Counted from the first letter of the stretch, positions 24,935-33,730 are shown. The stretch is 34,207 nucleotides of DNA from CALZFJ01 sp964459845 (GCA_964459845.1 CAYWOC010000025.1:1-34207); one strand, 5' to 3'. The notes: generated from the sequence alone by a model not told the origin. Made by a program: numbers and translations.

Positions 24935-27241
24935 ATGAAAAAATTGTTATCGGCAATGGTGGTGGCAGCTCTTACGGCTCTTGGTGCTGTGGGGCAGTCG
25001 GTGGGGCTTGTACTTAGTGGCGGCGGTGCCAAGGGTATAGCACATATTGGTGTGATTCAGGCTCTTGAAGACAACGATATTCCGATAGATTACGTTTCAG
25101 GCACATCGATGGGAGCTATCGTTGGCGGATTGTATGCGTCGGGATATACGCCCAGCGAGATGCTTGAGATGCTGCTGTCGAAGGAGTTTGCCGACTGGTC
25201 CACAGGCGTGGTGAACGAGAATCTTGTGTATCATTTCGACCAGAAAGCACCCACGCCAACGATGTTCAAGCTGAATTTCGTGTCGGGTGACTCGGTGAAG
25301 ATGAAGGTGGATTTGCTGCCGTCGAGCCTGATAAATCCGCTGCCTATGAATTTTGCATTTCTTGAACTGTTCTCGCCATATACGGCACAGTGTGAGGGCG
25401 ATTTCGACAAGCTGTTTGTGCCTTACCGCTGTGTGGCATCGGATGTGTTCAACAAGCGCAAACTGGTGCTTGGCAGCGGTGGACTTGGCGAGGCAATACG
25501 CGCGTCGATGAGCTTTCCGATAGTGTTCAAGCCTCAATATATCAACGGATTTCCGATATTCGACGGAGGAATCTACGACAACTTCCCAGTGGATGTGATG
25601 AGGGAGACGTTCTCGCCAGAGTTTGTTCTGGGTGTGGATGTGTCGTCGGGAAGCTCGAAAATCGATATGGAAAACATAGTCGATCAAGTGGAGACTATGA
25701 TAATACAGGACGACAATGCCGAGATTTCCGATACTGTAGGCGTGAGGATGGTGCTGAACTTGAGCGACTATGGCTTGCTGGACTTCCAAAAGGCAAAGGC
25801 GATATACAAAGTGGGATATGACCGCACCATAGCCATAATGGACTCGATAAAGGCGCGAGTGCCGCGCCGTATGCCCCGGGCAGCACGAATGCACGCTCGC
25901 GAGCTGTTCAAGAGCAAGACACCCAAGGTGATATTCGACGAGGTGAATGTGAAGGGGGCAAAGACCGAGCATCAGAATGAATTTCTGCGGCATCTGTTCA
26001 TACATAATGAGCGCGACACCGTGAATCTTGAACAGGCGAGAATAGCATATTACCGCGCGATAACGTCGGGCAAGCTGAAGGATTTTGTACCATATGCCGA
26101 ATATAAGAAATCTACCAATATGTTCACCCTCGGGCTTGATGCCAAAGTGCGCGACAACACTTCGATAGGCGTAGGCGGATGGCTAACGTCATCGACCAAC
26201 AGCATGATGTATCTGTCGCTTAACTACAATACATTGAGCTACAACTCATTTGACGCATCGCTTAGCGGATGGATAGGGCAGAGCTACTATGCCGGGCAGA
26301 TTATGGCTCGGACAGCCTTCAATTCGTTGCGCCCTACCGACTTGATGATTCAAGCCGTGGCATCGAAGCAGAAGTTCTATGAGAGCGATATGCTCTTCTA
26401 TAACGACGAACTTCCAACGTTTATCATAAATTATGAGAATTTTGTGCGTCTGAATTTTGGAATAGCCATTGGGCGGAAGTCGAAGCTCAACCTTGGCGTG
26501 GGATACGGATGCTTGCGCGACAGGTTCTATCAAAGCAATGTGGTGGATTTCTCGGAGGTGTCGCAGGACGAGGGCAAGTATAAGCTGTGGCAGGGCATTG
26601 CCACATTCGACCGCAGCACGCTGAACCACGCCATGTATCCAACGTCGGGCAGCAGCTTGAAGCTGATAGCTACCGGTGTCGCAGGCCGCAGTTATTATAA
26701 GCCGGCCTATGTTGAGGGTGCGGCAGCTCCTGCCGAGACTAAGACTAATGAGGCATGGATTCAAGGTGAGATGTGCTGGGACAAATATTTCAATGTGAAC
26801 AAGAGTTTCTCTCTCGGTTGCCGTCTCGACGCTGTGGCATCTACGCGGAAGCTCCTTGGCAACTATACGGCTGCTATTGTGCAGTCGGCAGCGTTTATGC
26901 CTACTCCCGCCACACGCAATTATTTTAATCCAGATTTCCGGAGCAATTCGTTTGTGGCTGGTGGGGTTGTGCCTATATGGAAGATTATCGACAACTTGCA
27001 GTTGCGGACCGAGTTTTATGCTTTCATGCCGTTCCGTCCTATAGACGAACTTGCCGACCACAGCCCGGTGTATGGCAAGTGGTTCAGCCATGTGAGCTAT
27101 ATGGGAGAAGCTGCGCTGGTGTATAATTTCTCGTTTGCGTCGCTTAGCGTGTATGGCAATTATTTGAGCTATCCGTCGAAAAACTGGAATTTCGGTATTA
27201 GTTTCGGACTGCTTTTCAATGCACCACGTTTCCTGAGATGA
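24935..27241 (+). CDS. Patatin-like phospholipase with C-terminal outer-membrane barrel
   Basis: A 768-aa protein with a signal peptide (about 1-20). The patatin domain has the oxyanion loop SGGGAKG (28-34), the nucleophile motif GTSMG with Ser58, and the DGG catalytic Asp210. After about 310 comes a short POTRA-like region and then a beta-rich C-terminal half ending FNAPRFLR, like the bacterial surface-antigen (BamA/Omp85) barrel. This matches RssA/PlpD-type phospholipases in which a barrel anchors the enzyme in the outer membrane. The lipid substrate is unknown. It follows serB closely and may share its transcript. Confidence 0.92.
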   Translation: MKKLLSAMVVAALTALGAVGQSVGLVLSGGGAKGIAHIGVIQALEDNDIPIDYVSGTSMGAIVGGLYASGYTPSEMLEMLLSKEFADWSTGVVNENLVYHFDQKAPTPTMFKLNFVSGDSVKMKVDLLPSSLINPLPMNFAFLELFSPYTAQCEGDFDKLFVPYRCVASDVFNKRKLVLGSGGLGEAIRASMSFPIVFKPQYINGFPIFDGGIYDNFPVDVMRETFSPEFVLGVDVSSGSSKIDMENIVDQVETMIIQDDNAEISDTVGVRMVLNLSDYGLLDFQKAKAIYKVGYDRTIAIMDSIKARVPRRMPRAARMHARELFKSKTPKVIFDEVNVKGAKTEHQNEFLRHLFIHNERDTVNLEQARIAYYRAITSGKLKDFVPYAEYKKSTNMFTLGLDAKVRDNTSIGVGGWLTSSTNSMMYLSLNYNTLSYNSFDASLSGWIGQSYYAGQIMARTAFNSLRPTDLMIQAVASKQKFYESDMLFYNDELPTFIINYENFVRLNFGIAIGRKSKLNLGVGYGCLRDRFYQSNVVDFSEVSQDEGKYKLWQGIATFDRSTLNHAMYPTSGSSLKLIATGVAGRSYYKPAYVEGAAAPAETKTNEAWIQGEMCWDKYFNVNKSFSLGCRLDAVASTRKLLGNYTAAIVQSAAFMPTPATRNYFNPDFRSNSFVAGGVVPIWKIIDNLQLRTEFYAFMPFRPIDELADHSPVYGKWFSHVSYMGEAALVYNFSFASLSVYGNYLSYPSKNWNFGISFGLLFNAPRFLR

Positions 27242-27244
27242 CAG

Positions 27245-27840
27245 CTATAGTACCAGTTGCTTGGCCCATTCAGGAATGTTGTCGCTATATTGTTTGAATA
27301 CTTTTCCATCTATTGTGCGATATAGCAATCGTGGAAGTTGATTTTCGATGGAGTTATCGTAAATATATGCGCGATTAACAAATTCAATTGCCTTTGCTGC
27401 GTTTACATAAGATTTGAAGTAGCGTGATATAATTTTTGAAATTGGAACTTCATGACCGCCGTCAAGATATCTTTTTGTTATTCGAGCTACATTAATTTCT
27501 GGATTTTCAGTGCAAACGAAGAAGAAACGAATGAAAAAAACTGCTTTATGTGCTTTGCGAAGAAACTCTAACTTTTCATCAGAAGAAAACACAGTTTCAA
27601 ATACAAAGTCTCGTCTGTCTTGAAGACATTTGTATCTAAGGAAAGTGGAATAATGAGCTGCTTTCATTACTGCTTCGGCAGAATTCCAGTCACCGAATTT
27701 TTCTTGAGCAATATTGTCTGGATTTATATATAGGCTTCCTTCCGACCATTCATTTGAAAGCAGTTGGATGGTTGTTGATGTTTTGCCGAGCCATTTGGCC
27801 CGGCTATGACACATATTACTGGATTACGTTTGTGTTCCAT
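27245..27840 (-). pseudogene. Zeta-toxin-like AAA ATPase, frameshifted in Walker A
   Basis: The gene should begin with ATG at 27840 (MEHKRNPVICVIAGPNGS), then continue as GKTSTTIQLL in the next frame. One base is missing in a GG run near 27786-27788, in the middle of the GPNGSGKTS nucleotide-binding loop. The downstream frame is open for the rest and has the family marks: NPDNIA, FVFETVFSS and RYLDGGHEVPISKIISRYFKS. Such proteins (AAA_33 / zeta-toxin relatives) are P-loop kinases that are often toxins. As it stands, only a start at 27814 inside the other frame remains, which lacks a full P-loop. Sequencing error is possible. The upstream small gene overlaps it by 17 bases. Confidence 0.8.
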
Positions 27841-28027
27841 TTAATCTGTTCTTGTATTCTTGAATTTGCCGTTTGGCCTCTTCGAATCGGCGGTTAAGCT
27901 CTGTTTTAGCTTTTATAGAAGACTGTATGGCATTCTCTTGAACTCCTAACATTATGGCTGTGAGCATCTCGTCGGTTGGCTCTTCTTGTGAGTTTAATCT
28001 ATATGATTTAAGTTCATCTATTGACAT
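27824..28027 (-). CDS. Small protein upstream of the zeta-like toxin, probable antitoxin
   Basis: A 67-aa acidic, helical protein (MSIDELKSYRLNSQEEPTDEML...; C-terminal part rich in Glu, Arg, Lys and Gln, coiled-coil-like). Its last codons overlap the start of the zeta-like gene, the usual antitoxin-first order, and I have seen similar EEPTDEML small proteins next to such ATPases, though I cannot search for it here. The frame is intact while the toxin frame is broken. The locus is AT-richer than its neighbours and runs opposite to serB and patatin. Confidence 0.65.
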   Translation of the reverse strand: MSIDELKSYRLNSQEEPTDEMLTAIMLGVQENAIQSSIKAKTELNRRFEEAKRQIQEYKNRLNGTQT

Positions 28028-28057
28028 ATTTTAATATGTGGCTTATTTATTCTACTG

Positions 28058-28065
28058 CAAATGTA
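28058..28065 (-). promoter_or_regulatory. Candidate -7 box for the antitoxin-toxin pair
   Basis: The minus strand reads TACATTTG, fitting TAnnTTTG, 31 bases before the start at 28027. The upstream element is weak. Confidence 0.45.
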
Positions 28066-28199
28066 CGGATTTTATATTTAAGATAATGGAAAAGTTTTGT
28101 AAAAAGTGAAATTTGTAGGAATTTGAAATATAATTATTAGGTGATAAATATCTGTACGCAAGTTTTTAGACATCAGAAAAATGATTAATTATAAAAATA

Positions 28200-28237
28200 G
28201 AAAAGGTTGCTGCCTCTTTGCGAGGCGCAACCTTTTC
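28200..28237 (-). terminator. Intrinsic terminator of the malate dehydrogenase gene
   Basis: An 11-base-pair outer stem (28200-28210 with 28227-28237) encloses an inner GCCTC/GAGGC stem. On the minus strand a run with five T follows. It lies 42 bases after the mdh stop codon. Confidence 0.87.
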
Positions 28238-28278
28238 TTGTCTTAGAATAATAAATGAACCTTTAGAAAGGTCAAAAA

Positions 28279-29271
28279 TTACAAGTTTGGATTGATTTCT
28301 TTCCACTTAGCGATTTCAGGAACAATGTTAAGAGTAACAAGTTCGTCACGCATCTTGCATAGGTGCTCGTAGCTTGCATCAAGCTTAGCAAGTTCCTCAG
28401 CAGTACCAGTTGGAACAGTGTAGTGGCAACCAGTCTTGTCGAGAGTTGTGTTCATAGCCATCATGATCATCTTGTACTTTTCGTTGTTTACGAAAGTACC
28501 AGCAGGCCAGCGGAAAGTTTCGCCACCCATCACTGAACGGATCATTTCAACTGACAAGTAAGCTGGGCTTTGGAAAGAAGAACGGCGACGAAGTTCGATG
28601 ATCTTAGCACCACCCTTAGTTACATCAACCTTCATTTGTTCCCATTCAGCTTCAGAGAACTCTGGAGTACCGATGATTTCAGAAAGAGGCTTGCCTGCAA
28701 TCTTAACTGCGCTTCCGAATACAGCCATTTGCTCTCCGTGACCGCCATAAGTAGCGCAGCCAGTTACTTCGCTTTGCATTACGCCAAATTTCTTAGCGAG
28801 TGCGCTCTGAAGACGAGTAGAGTCGAGAGCGGCAAGAGTAGTAACTTGTGATGGCTTCAAGCCAGAGTAAAGCAATGTTACAAGACCAGTCAAGTCGGCT
28901 GGGTTGAAGATGATAACCACATGCTTAACGTCTGGGCAGTAAGTCTTGATGTCTTTACCAAGTTGCTCAGCGATAGCGCAGTTGCCAGCAAGGAGGTCTT
29001 CACGGGTCATACCCTCTTTACGTGGAGCACCGCCAGAAGAGATGATGTATTTAGCATCCTTGAAAGCTTCGGCAACGCTTGTAGTAGCTGTGATGTTTAC
29101 ATCACCGAAACCACTTTGACGCATTTCCTCAGCTACACCTTCTGGTGAGAATACATCATAAAGGCAGATGTTAGAAGTCAAACCCATCATGAGGGCAGTT
29201 TGTACCATGTTTGAGCCAATCATACCAGCAGCTCCAACAATAACTAATTTTTCGTCTGTTAGAAATCCCAT
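28279..29271 (-). CDS. mdh: Malate dehydrogenase (LDH/MDH family)
   Basis: A 330-aa NAD-dependent enzyme converting malate and oxaloacetate. The N-terminal Rossmann motif GAAGMIGSN is at about 13-21, with SSGGAPRKEGMTREDLL (substrate loop region), the Asn in FNPAD, and the catalytic His in TYGGHGEQM. The length is slightly more than the usual 310-320. The gene stands alone between the toxin-antitoxin pair and the divergent fic gene, with its own terminator. Substrate choice (malate rather than lactate) is inferred from the motifs. Confidence 0.85.
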   Translation of the reverse strand: MGFLTDEKLVIVGAAGMIGSNMVQTALMMGLTSNICLYDVFSPEGVAEEMRQSGFGDVNITATTSVAEAFKDAKYIISSGGAPRKEGMTREDLLAGNCAIAEQLGKDIKTYCPDVKHVVIIFNPADLTGLVTLLYSGLKPSQVTTLAALDSTRLQSALAKKFGVMQSEVTGCATYGGHGEQMAVFGSAVKIAGKPLSEIIGTPEFSEAEWEQMKVDVTKGGAKIIELRRRSSFQSPAYLSVEMIRSVMGGETFRWPAGTFVNNEKYKMIMMAMNTTLDKTGCHYTVPTGTAEELAKLDASYEHLCKMRDELVTLNIVPEIAKWKEINPNL

Positions 29272-29356
29272 AGTTATTTTTATTTAATAAAGTATTGTAA
29301 AGTTCAATTCTTTTATATTTTGGTTACTGTTTTCACATTCCAAAAATATGATACCA

Positions 29357-29364
29357 CAAATTTA
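29357..29364 (-). promoter_or_regulatory. Candidate -7 box for mdh
   Basis: The minus strand reads TAAATTTG, fitting TAnnTTTG, about 86 bases before the mdh start. The upstream element is weak. Confidence 0.4.
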
Positions 29365-29470
29365 TAACAAATTTTTGAATTATCCACAGAAATATTCCTC
29401 AAACAAGAAGTATTTAATTTTGTTCACATTATTTGCTTGATATTTGTCCCCGATTTATCTCTATTTTTCG

Positions 29471-29478
29471 TAATTTTG
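29471..29478 (+). promoter_or_regulatory. Candidate -7 box for the fic gene
   Basis: TAATTTTG fits TAnnTTTG, about 84 bases before the ATG at 29562. It lies in an 18-base sequence (29470-29487) that recurs after the gene at 30321-30338. Another TAATTTTG is at 29415-29422. Confidence 0.45.
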
Positions 29479-29561
29479 TAAAATAGAAGTCGCATGATGT
29501 GTTTTGCATATATGGCGATTATGGATGAAAAAATTAAGTAACTTAAATTTTGAAGTCGAAA

Positions 29562-30305
29562 ATGAATAAACTCACAGCTTTTCTCATCGACGAGCAGCAG
29601 GCGCATCGCAAGGGTGGTCTTTACCATAAGACACAAGTGCTGATGGCATACAACTCTAATAGGATAGAGGGCAGCAAGCTGTCGGAGGAACAGACCCGCT
29701 ACATCTTTGAAACAAGAACGATAGGTTTTAAGGATCAGGATGCTGTGCCAGTTGATGACATCATTGAGACATCCAATCACTTTGTGGCTTTTGATTATCT
29801 TTTGCAAACTATAGATAATCCTTTGACCGATGATATTATTAAGGAATTTCACCGAATATTGAAGACTGGCACAGCCGATGCGCAGAGATCTTATTCCTGT
29901 GTGGGGGGCTGGAAACGGATGGCAAATGAAGTGGGGGGGCATGAGACCTGCGAGCCGGCAAAAGTCGGTGATGCTATGCGCGCTCTCGGCGAATGGTATG
30001 GCGGCAAGGATGTTGTCACGTTGCAGACGCTTGCCGAATATCATTGGCGATTAGAAAACATCCATCCGTTCCAAGATGGTAATGGTAGAGTAGGACGGCT
30101 TATTCTGTTCAGAGAGTGCCTTCGTCATGACATTCTGCCATTTGTGATTGACAATGAACATAGAATGTATTATTATCGTAGGCTGTCGGAATTTAAGAAT
30201 ACTCATGGGTTTCTTGTTGGTACTATGCAGTCGGCGCAAGACACATATTTGGCTTGGGTGAAATATTTCAATGGAAATCTGTTGGATGGCGTTTGCGTGG
30301 AATAG
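29562..30305 (+). CDS. Fic-domain protein with N-terminal inhibitory motif
   Basis: A 247-aa Fic protein that would transfer AMP (or a similar group) from a nucleotide to target proteins. The active-site motif HPFQDGNGRVGR is complete at 168-179. SNRIEG at 32-37 matches the S/TxxxE(G/N) inhibitory motif, placed before the Fic core as in class II enzymes, so the protein is probably self-inhibited. The start is ATG 29562; a TTG at 29550 is less likely. It is bracketed by the 18-base repeat and looks like an accessory gene placed upstream of a housekeeping operon. No separate antitoxin gene is seen. Targets are unknown. Confidence 0.92.
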   Translation: MNKLTAFLIDEQQAHRKGGLYHKTQVLMAYNSNRIEGSKLSEEQTRYIFETRTIGFKDQDAVPVDDIIETSNHFVAFDYLLQTIDNPLTDDIIKEFHRILKTGTADAQRSYSCVGGWKRMANEVGGHETCEPAKVGDAMRALGEWYGGKDVVTLQTLAEYHWRLENIHPFQDGNGRVGRLILFRECLRHDILPFVIDNEHRMYYYRRLSEFKNTHGFLVGTMQSAQDTYLAWVKYFNGNLLDGVCVE

Positions 30306-30320
30306 TTTTGCGAATTTGAA

Positions 30321-30338
30321 GTAATTTTGTAAAATAGA
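30321..30338 (+). promoter_or_regulatory. Candidate promoter core for the nitroreductase operon, 18-bp repeat
   Basis: GTAATTTTGTAAAATAGA, identical to 29470-29487. It contains the -7 box TAATTTTG at 30322-30329, 44 bases before the nitroreductase start. Confidence 0.5.
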
Positions 30339-30373
30339 TTTAATCGAAATAAAAGAATACATATAGATATATA

Positions 30374-30922
30374 ATGGAAAGTTTTCATGATTTATTGGTA
30401 AATCGTCGAAGTATCCGCAAATATACCGACGAGGAGATTGCAGCCGAAGATGTGCAACTCATTCTCGAAGCAGCACTGATGGCTCCGACATCTAAGAATT
30501 GCCGTCCATGGCATTTTGTCACCATCGAGGATAAAAAGAAGCTTGAGCTGCTCAGCCATTGCAAGGATTTCGGTGCGGCTCCTATTGCCAAATGCAGCCT
30601 TGCCATCGTGGTGAGTGCCGATCCTGCCATCACCGACACTTGGGTGGAAGATGCCACAATCGCTGCAACATATATGCAACTTCAAGCCGAGGCATTAGGG
30701 CTTGGCAGTTGCTGGATTCAGATTCGCGGACGTTTTTCTGGCGACGATGAACCAGCCGAGGATTATGTCAAGGCTTTGCTTGATATGCCAGCCGACTTGC
30801 CGGTGCTTTGCATCATAACCTTGGGGCATAAAGATGAGGTGCGCAAGCCGTTTAATCCGGAGAAGATGCTTTGGGAGCGCGTGCATATAGGTAAATGGAT
30901 CCCTCAAGAGATAGGAGAGTGA
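30374..30922 (+). CDS. Nitroreductase-family flavoprotein
   Basis: A 182-aa protein with the usual start of FMN-binding nitroreductases (NRRSIRKYTDEEI, residues 10-22), APTSKNCRPWHFV near 34-46 and a C-terminal LCIITLGHKDE. These enzymes use NAD(P)H to reduce nitro compounds or quinones; the substrate is not predictable. It is followed after 5 bases by the DUF2520 gene, and AGGAGAG in its last codons serves that gene. It heads a four-gene run with DUF2520, KdsC-like and Maf. Confidence 0.88.
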   Translation: MESFHDLLVNRRSIRKYTDEEIAAEDVQLILEAALMAPTSKNCRPWHFVTIEDKKKLELLSHCKDFGAAPIAKCSLAIVVSADPAITDTWVEDATIAATYMQLQAEALGLGSCWIQIRGRFSGDDEPAEDYVKALLDMPADLPVLCIITLGHKDEVRKPFNPEKMLWERVHIGKWIPQEIGE

Positions 30923-30927
30923 CCGCT

Positions 30928-31722
30928 ATGCGCATTGTTCTGATTGGAGCCGGCAATGTCGCTACTAATCTTGCCAAGGCGTTGTGCGCCAAGCATGAGA
31001 TTGCGCAGATATATAGCCGCACACTTGCCAATGCCGAGGCACTTGCCGATGCCGTTGGGTGCAGAAATGCATGTTGCGACCTTGCTGCCATCGCTACCGA
31101 TGCCGATTTCTATATCATTTCGGTAAAGGATGATGCTATAGCATCGGTGGTGGAAGCTATACCCGACAATGGCGCTATGTGGGTACACACTTCTGGCAGT
31201 AAGCCAATCGACGTGTTTGCGGACAACAGAAGCTACTACGGCGTGTTTTATCCGATGCAGTCGTTTTCAAAGCAGATAACTGTTGATTTTTCGGAAGTGC
31301 CTTTTTTCATAGAGGGAAGTAACGAAGCCGATGCTGATTGTATCATGGAGCTTGCACGGAGCCTATCGCATAGGGTGTATGCAGCCGACAGCAGCACACG
31401 CCGGCATCTTCATGTCGCTGCGGTGTTTGCATGTAATTTTGCCAATCATGTGTGGGCTATCGCCGATGAAGTGCTTGCCGAAGCTGGTCTGCCGTTTGAT
31501 GTGATGCTTCCGCTAATCCGCACCACAGTGGATAAACTTGAAAAGCTGTCGCCCGCCGATTCACAGACGGGACCTGCTGTGCGTTGCGACTATAATGTCA
31601 TCAGCAAGCATTTGTCGATGTTGTCGGGTGATAATCATGAGGTGTATGACACTATGACAAAAAGCATAATTCGTTTTCATAACAAAAGAATAAACAATAA
31701 CAACAAGAATAATCAGTCGTGA
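30928..31722 (+). CDS. Rossmann-fold DUF2520 protein
   Basis: A 264-aa protein with the N-terminal dinucleotide-binding motif MRIVLIGAGNVATNLA and a C-terminal DUF2520-type helical domain (RRHLHVAAVFACNFANHVW). The layout resembles NADP-dependent beta-hydroxyacid or ketopantoate-type dehydrogenases, but the reaction is unknown. I start it at 30928 because AGGAGAG lies 7 bases upstream; the frame is open to 30895. Its stop overlaps the GTG start of the next gene by four bases (GTGA), showing coupling. The C-terminus is Asn/Lys-rich. Confidence 0.9.
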   Translation: MRIVLIGAGNVATNLAKALCAKHEIAQIYSRTLANAEALADAVGCRNACCDLAAIATDADFYIISVKDDAIASVVEAIPDNGAMWVHTSGSKPIDVFADNRSYYGVFYPMQSFSKQITVDFSEVPFFIEGSNEADADCIMELARSLSHRVYAADSSTRRHLHVAAVFACNFANHVWAIADEVLAEAGLPFDVMLPLIRTTVDKLEKLSPADSQTGPAVRCDYNVISKHLSMLSGDNHEVYDTMTKSIIRFHNKRINNNNKNNQS

Positions 31723-32243
31723 GTTCTATAAATTACGATCTTACTAAAATCCGGGCTATAGCATTCGATGTGGATGGGGTGCTTTCTCCATCTACCATAC
31801 CAATGTCTGCCGAGGGTGAGCCATTGCGCATGGTGAACATAAAAGACGGGTACGCTATTCAGCTCGCAGTGAAGATGGGGTATCAAGTGGCAATAATCAG
31901 CGGCGCGAAGACCGAGGCGGTGAGAATGCGTTTCTGCGGTCTTGGAGTGCAGGATGTGTATATAGGAGTGGCAGTGAAATTGCCACGACTGCTTAGTTGG
32001 ATGGAGAAGTATGAGCTTAAACCTGATGAGGTTGTGTTTGTGGGTGATGATATTCCAGATATGGAAGCAATGCGCCATGTGGGTCTTGCAGTGGCTCCAG
32101 CCGATGCGGCAGCCGAGGTGAAGAAGGTGGCTGGTTATGTGTCGCCTGTGAATGGCGGATATGGCTGTGGACGAGATATCATCGAGCAGATTATGAAATC
32201 GCAAGGTAAATGGCTTGCCGACGAGAAGGCATTCGGCTGGTGA
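31719..32243 (+). CDS. kdsC: KdsC-family HAD phosphatase
   Basis: A 174-aa HAD phosphatase of the small KdsC type: the nucleophile motif AFDVDGVLS, IISGAKTE (motif II Ser) and GDDIPDMEAM (motif III-IV). KdsC removes phosphate from Kdo-8-phosphate in lipopolysaccharide core synthesis. Length and motifs are typical, but no other Kdo genes are near, so the symbol is given at family level. The start is a GTG overlapping the DUF2520 stop. Confidence 0.8.
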   Translation: MSSINYDLTKIRAIAFDVDGVLSPSTIPMSAEGEPLRMVNIKDGYAIQLAVKMGYQVAIISGAKTEAVRMRFCGLGVQDVYIGVAVKLPRLLSWMEKYELKPDEVVFVGDDIPDMEAMRHVGLAVAPADAAAEVKKVAGYVSPVNGGYGCGRDIIEQIMKSQGKWLADEKAFGW

Positions 32244-32293
32244 TGAGCAAGAGCTATATTTATAATATGTTGAAAATTTAAAAACAGGATATT

Positions 32294-32881
32294 GTGTTTC
32301 CTCTTCAAAATTTATCGAAATATGAAGTGGTGCTTGCCAGCAATTCTCCAAGGCGCAGAGAGTTGCTCTCTGAGCTGGGCATTGCGTTCACTGTCGGTGT
32401 GATTGAGGGCATTGACGAGAGCTGTCCGGCTTCTGTGCCAGCTATTGATGTCGCTCTGACTATTTCTAAGAAAAAGGCTGATGCTTATAGAAAGACAATA
32501 ACATCCAATCAATTGATAATAACGGCTGATACGGTTGTAATCTGTGGAAATCAGGTGCTTGGAAAGCCTCATACGATGGATGAGGCACGTTGTATGCTCC
32601 GAAAATTGTCGGGGGCAACGCATCGAGTGGCAACAGGCGTGACCATAACTACAGCAGACCGATGTTCGTCATTTAATGTTGTGACAAATGTGGATTTCGC
32701 CGAGCTGACCGATGATGAGATAGAATATTATGTGGAGAAGTATCGTCCGCTCGATAAAGCCGGAGCTTATGGCATTCAGGAATGGATTGGTTGCATTGGC
32801 GTTAGACATATTGATGGCAGCTATTATAACGTAATGGGGCTTCCGTTGCATCGTCTTTACACTGAATTGAAAAAGTTCTGA
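32294..32881 (+). CDS. maf: Maf-family nucleotide pyrophosphatase
   Basis: A 195-aa protein with the Maf signature LASNSPRRRELL at about 14-25, ITADTVV with its catalytic Asp, and KPHTMDEARCML. Maf proteins hydrolyse non-canonical or standard nucleoside triphosphates (dTTP/UTP type) to monophosphates. The start is GTG with AGGA 6 bases upstream; no in-frame ATG precedes the conserved region. It is last in the nitroreductase-DUF2520-KdsC run and is closed by the terminator at 32888. Confidence 0.93.
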   Translation: MFPLQNLSKYEVVLASNSPRRRELLSELGIAFTVGVIEGIDESCPASVPAIDVALTISKKKADAYRKTITSNQLIITADTVVICGNQVLGKPHTMDEARCMLRKLSGATHRVATGVTITTADRCSSFNVVTNVDFAELTDDEIEYYVEKYRPLDKAGAYGIQEWIGCIGVRHIDGSYYNVMGLPLHRLYTELKKF

Positions 32882-32887
32882 AAAAAG

Positions 32888-32921
32888 CAAAAGCGAATAT
32901 GCCATATTCGCTTTTGTCATA
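32888..32921. terminator. Bidirectional terminator between maf and the outer-membrane gene
   Basis: A perfect 13-base-pair stem (32888-32900 with 32904-32916) and a 3-base loop, AT-rich at the outer end with A bases before and T bases at the end of the arm. It lies between two convergent genes. Confidence 0.87.
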
Positions 32922-32940
32922 TTGTGTATTTGTTGTTCGT

Positions 32941-33648
32941 TTAGAAAATCTTTCCTGATAGGCGGAAGCTGACTACGGGATAAACAGTTAAGTTGTTCAG
33001 AATCTTAGACAGGTCGTCGTCGGCATATCCGTATTGTCTCACTTCTCCGAAGTCAGTATATACTTTAGGAGTGCCGTGGATTTGTGCGCCGATTTCGAAG
33101 TTGAAAGCAATCAGTTTTTTTGGAATTGCTCGTCCCCAGCCAAGACCGATGTATGGACGGAAATTTTTTACGGATATACCGCCCGACACATTACCGTTCT
33201 TGTCGAAAGGAATTTCATAGTCACTTATTTGCACTGATGCGGCTTGCCCGTATTGAGCCAACTCATCGCTGTGTCCTTTCACTTTCACGACTTTGTTGCC
33301 ACCGAAATATGCTCCGGCTGCCACGAAGAATCCGCATGACGGGAATGGGTTGATGTTGAATATCAGGCTGCCTTGTACTCGGCTCAGTGACAAATCCACA
33401 TTTACTTTCGATTCATAATAGCTCGATTCAGTCGGTACGTTCACATTAATGTCATAGCCTCCTTTGAACGACGGCATGATATCTACACCCGCTCTCACTG
33501 TCACCCACTTTGTAAGCGGTGTGGCAAGGTTTATGCCAATACCGTTTGTCCCTGCTGTTATTCCAGCTCCGAGATGATTGAAAATGTCTTGCGCTTGCAC
33601 TGAAAATGCAACAATAATTGCAGCTAACATCAATAACGTTTTTCTCAT
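32941..33648 (-). CDS. Outer-membrane beta-barrel protein, unknown function
   Basis: A 235-aa protein with a clean signal peptide MRKTLLMLAAIIVAFSVQAQD. The mature part has alternating strands and ends FRLSGKIF with terminal Phe, typical of an 8-10-strand barrel. I use the ATG at 33648; the frame is open to 33774, but that part lies upstream of the signal peptide and over the promoter at 33701. I recognise no specific family. It is a single-gene unit. Confidence 0.8.
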   Translation of the reverse strand: MRKTLLMLAAIIVAFSVQAQDIFNHLGAGITAGTNGIGINLATPLTKWVTVRAGVDIMPSFKGGYDINVNVPTESSYYESKVNVDLSLSRVQGSLIFNINPFPSCGFFVAAGAYFGGNKVVKVKGHSDELAQYGQAASVQISDYEIPFDKNGNVSGGISVKNFRPYIGLGWGRAIPKKLIAFNFEIGAQIHGTPKVYTDFGEVRQYGYADDDLSKILNNLTVYPVVSFRLSGKIF

Positions 33649-33700
33649 AGTGTCTGTGTTTAATGTAAAATGATACAAAAAAATATTTTTAACTCTGTTG

Positions 33701-33730
33701 CAAAGATAGTGCTTTTCTAATAATGAGCAA
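33701..33730 (-). promoter_or_regulatory. Promoter of the outer-membrane protein gene at 32941
   Basis: On the minus strand TTG (33730-33728), a 19-base spacer, then TATCTTTG (33708-33701), a full match to TAnnTTTG. It is 52 bases before the ATG and supports the shorter start. Confidence 0.6.

Noticed and set aside
25097..26005. 302-aa and 281-aa minus-strand frames opposite the patatin gene (25097-26005 and 26246-27091)
   Set aside because: They are His/Leu-rich antisense artefacts of the plus-strand codon use.
29424..30044. 206-aa minus-strand frame opposite fic
   Set aside because: Fic motifs are complete on the plus strand and the antisense product has no features.
31713..32351. 212-aa minus-strand frame opposite the KdsC-like gene
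   Set aside because: The HAD motifs and tight operon spacing are on the plus strand.
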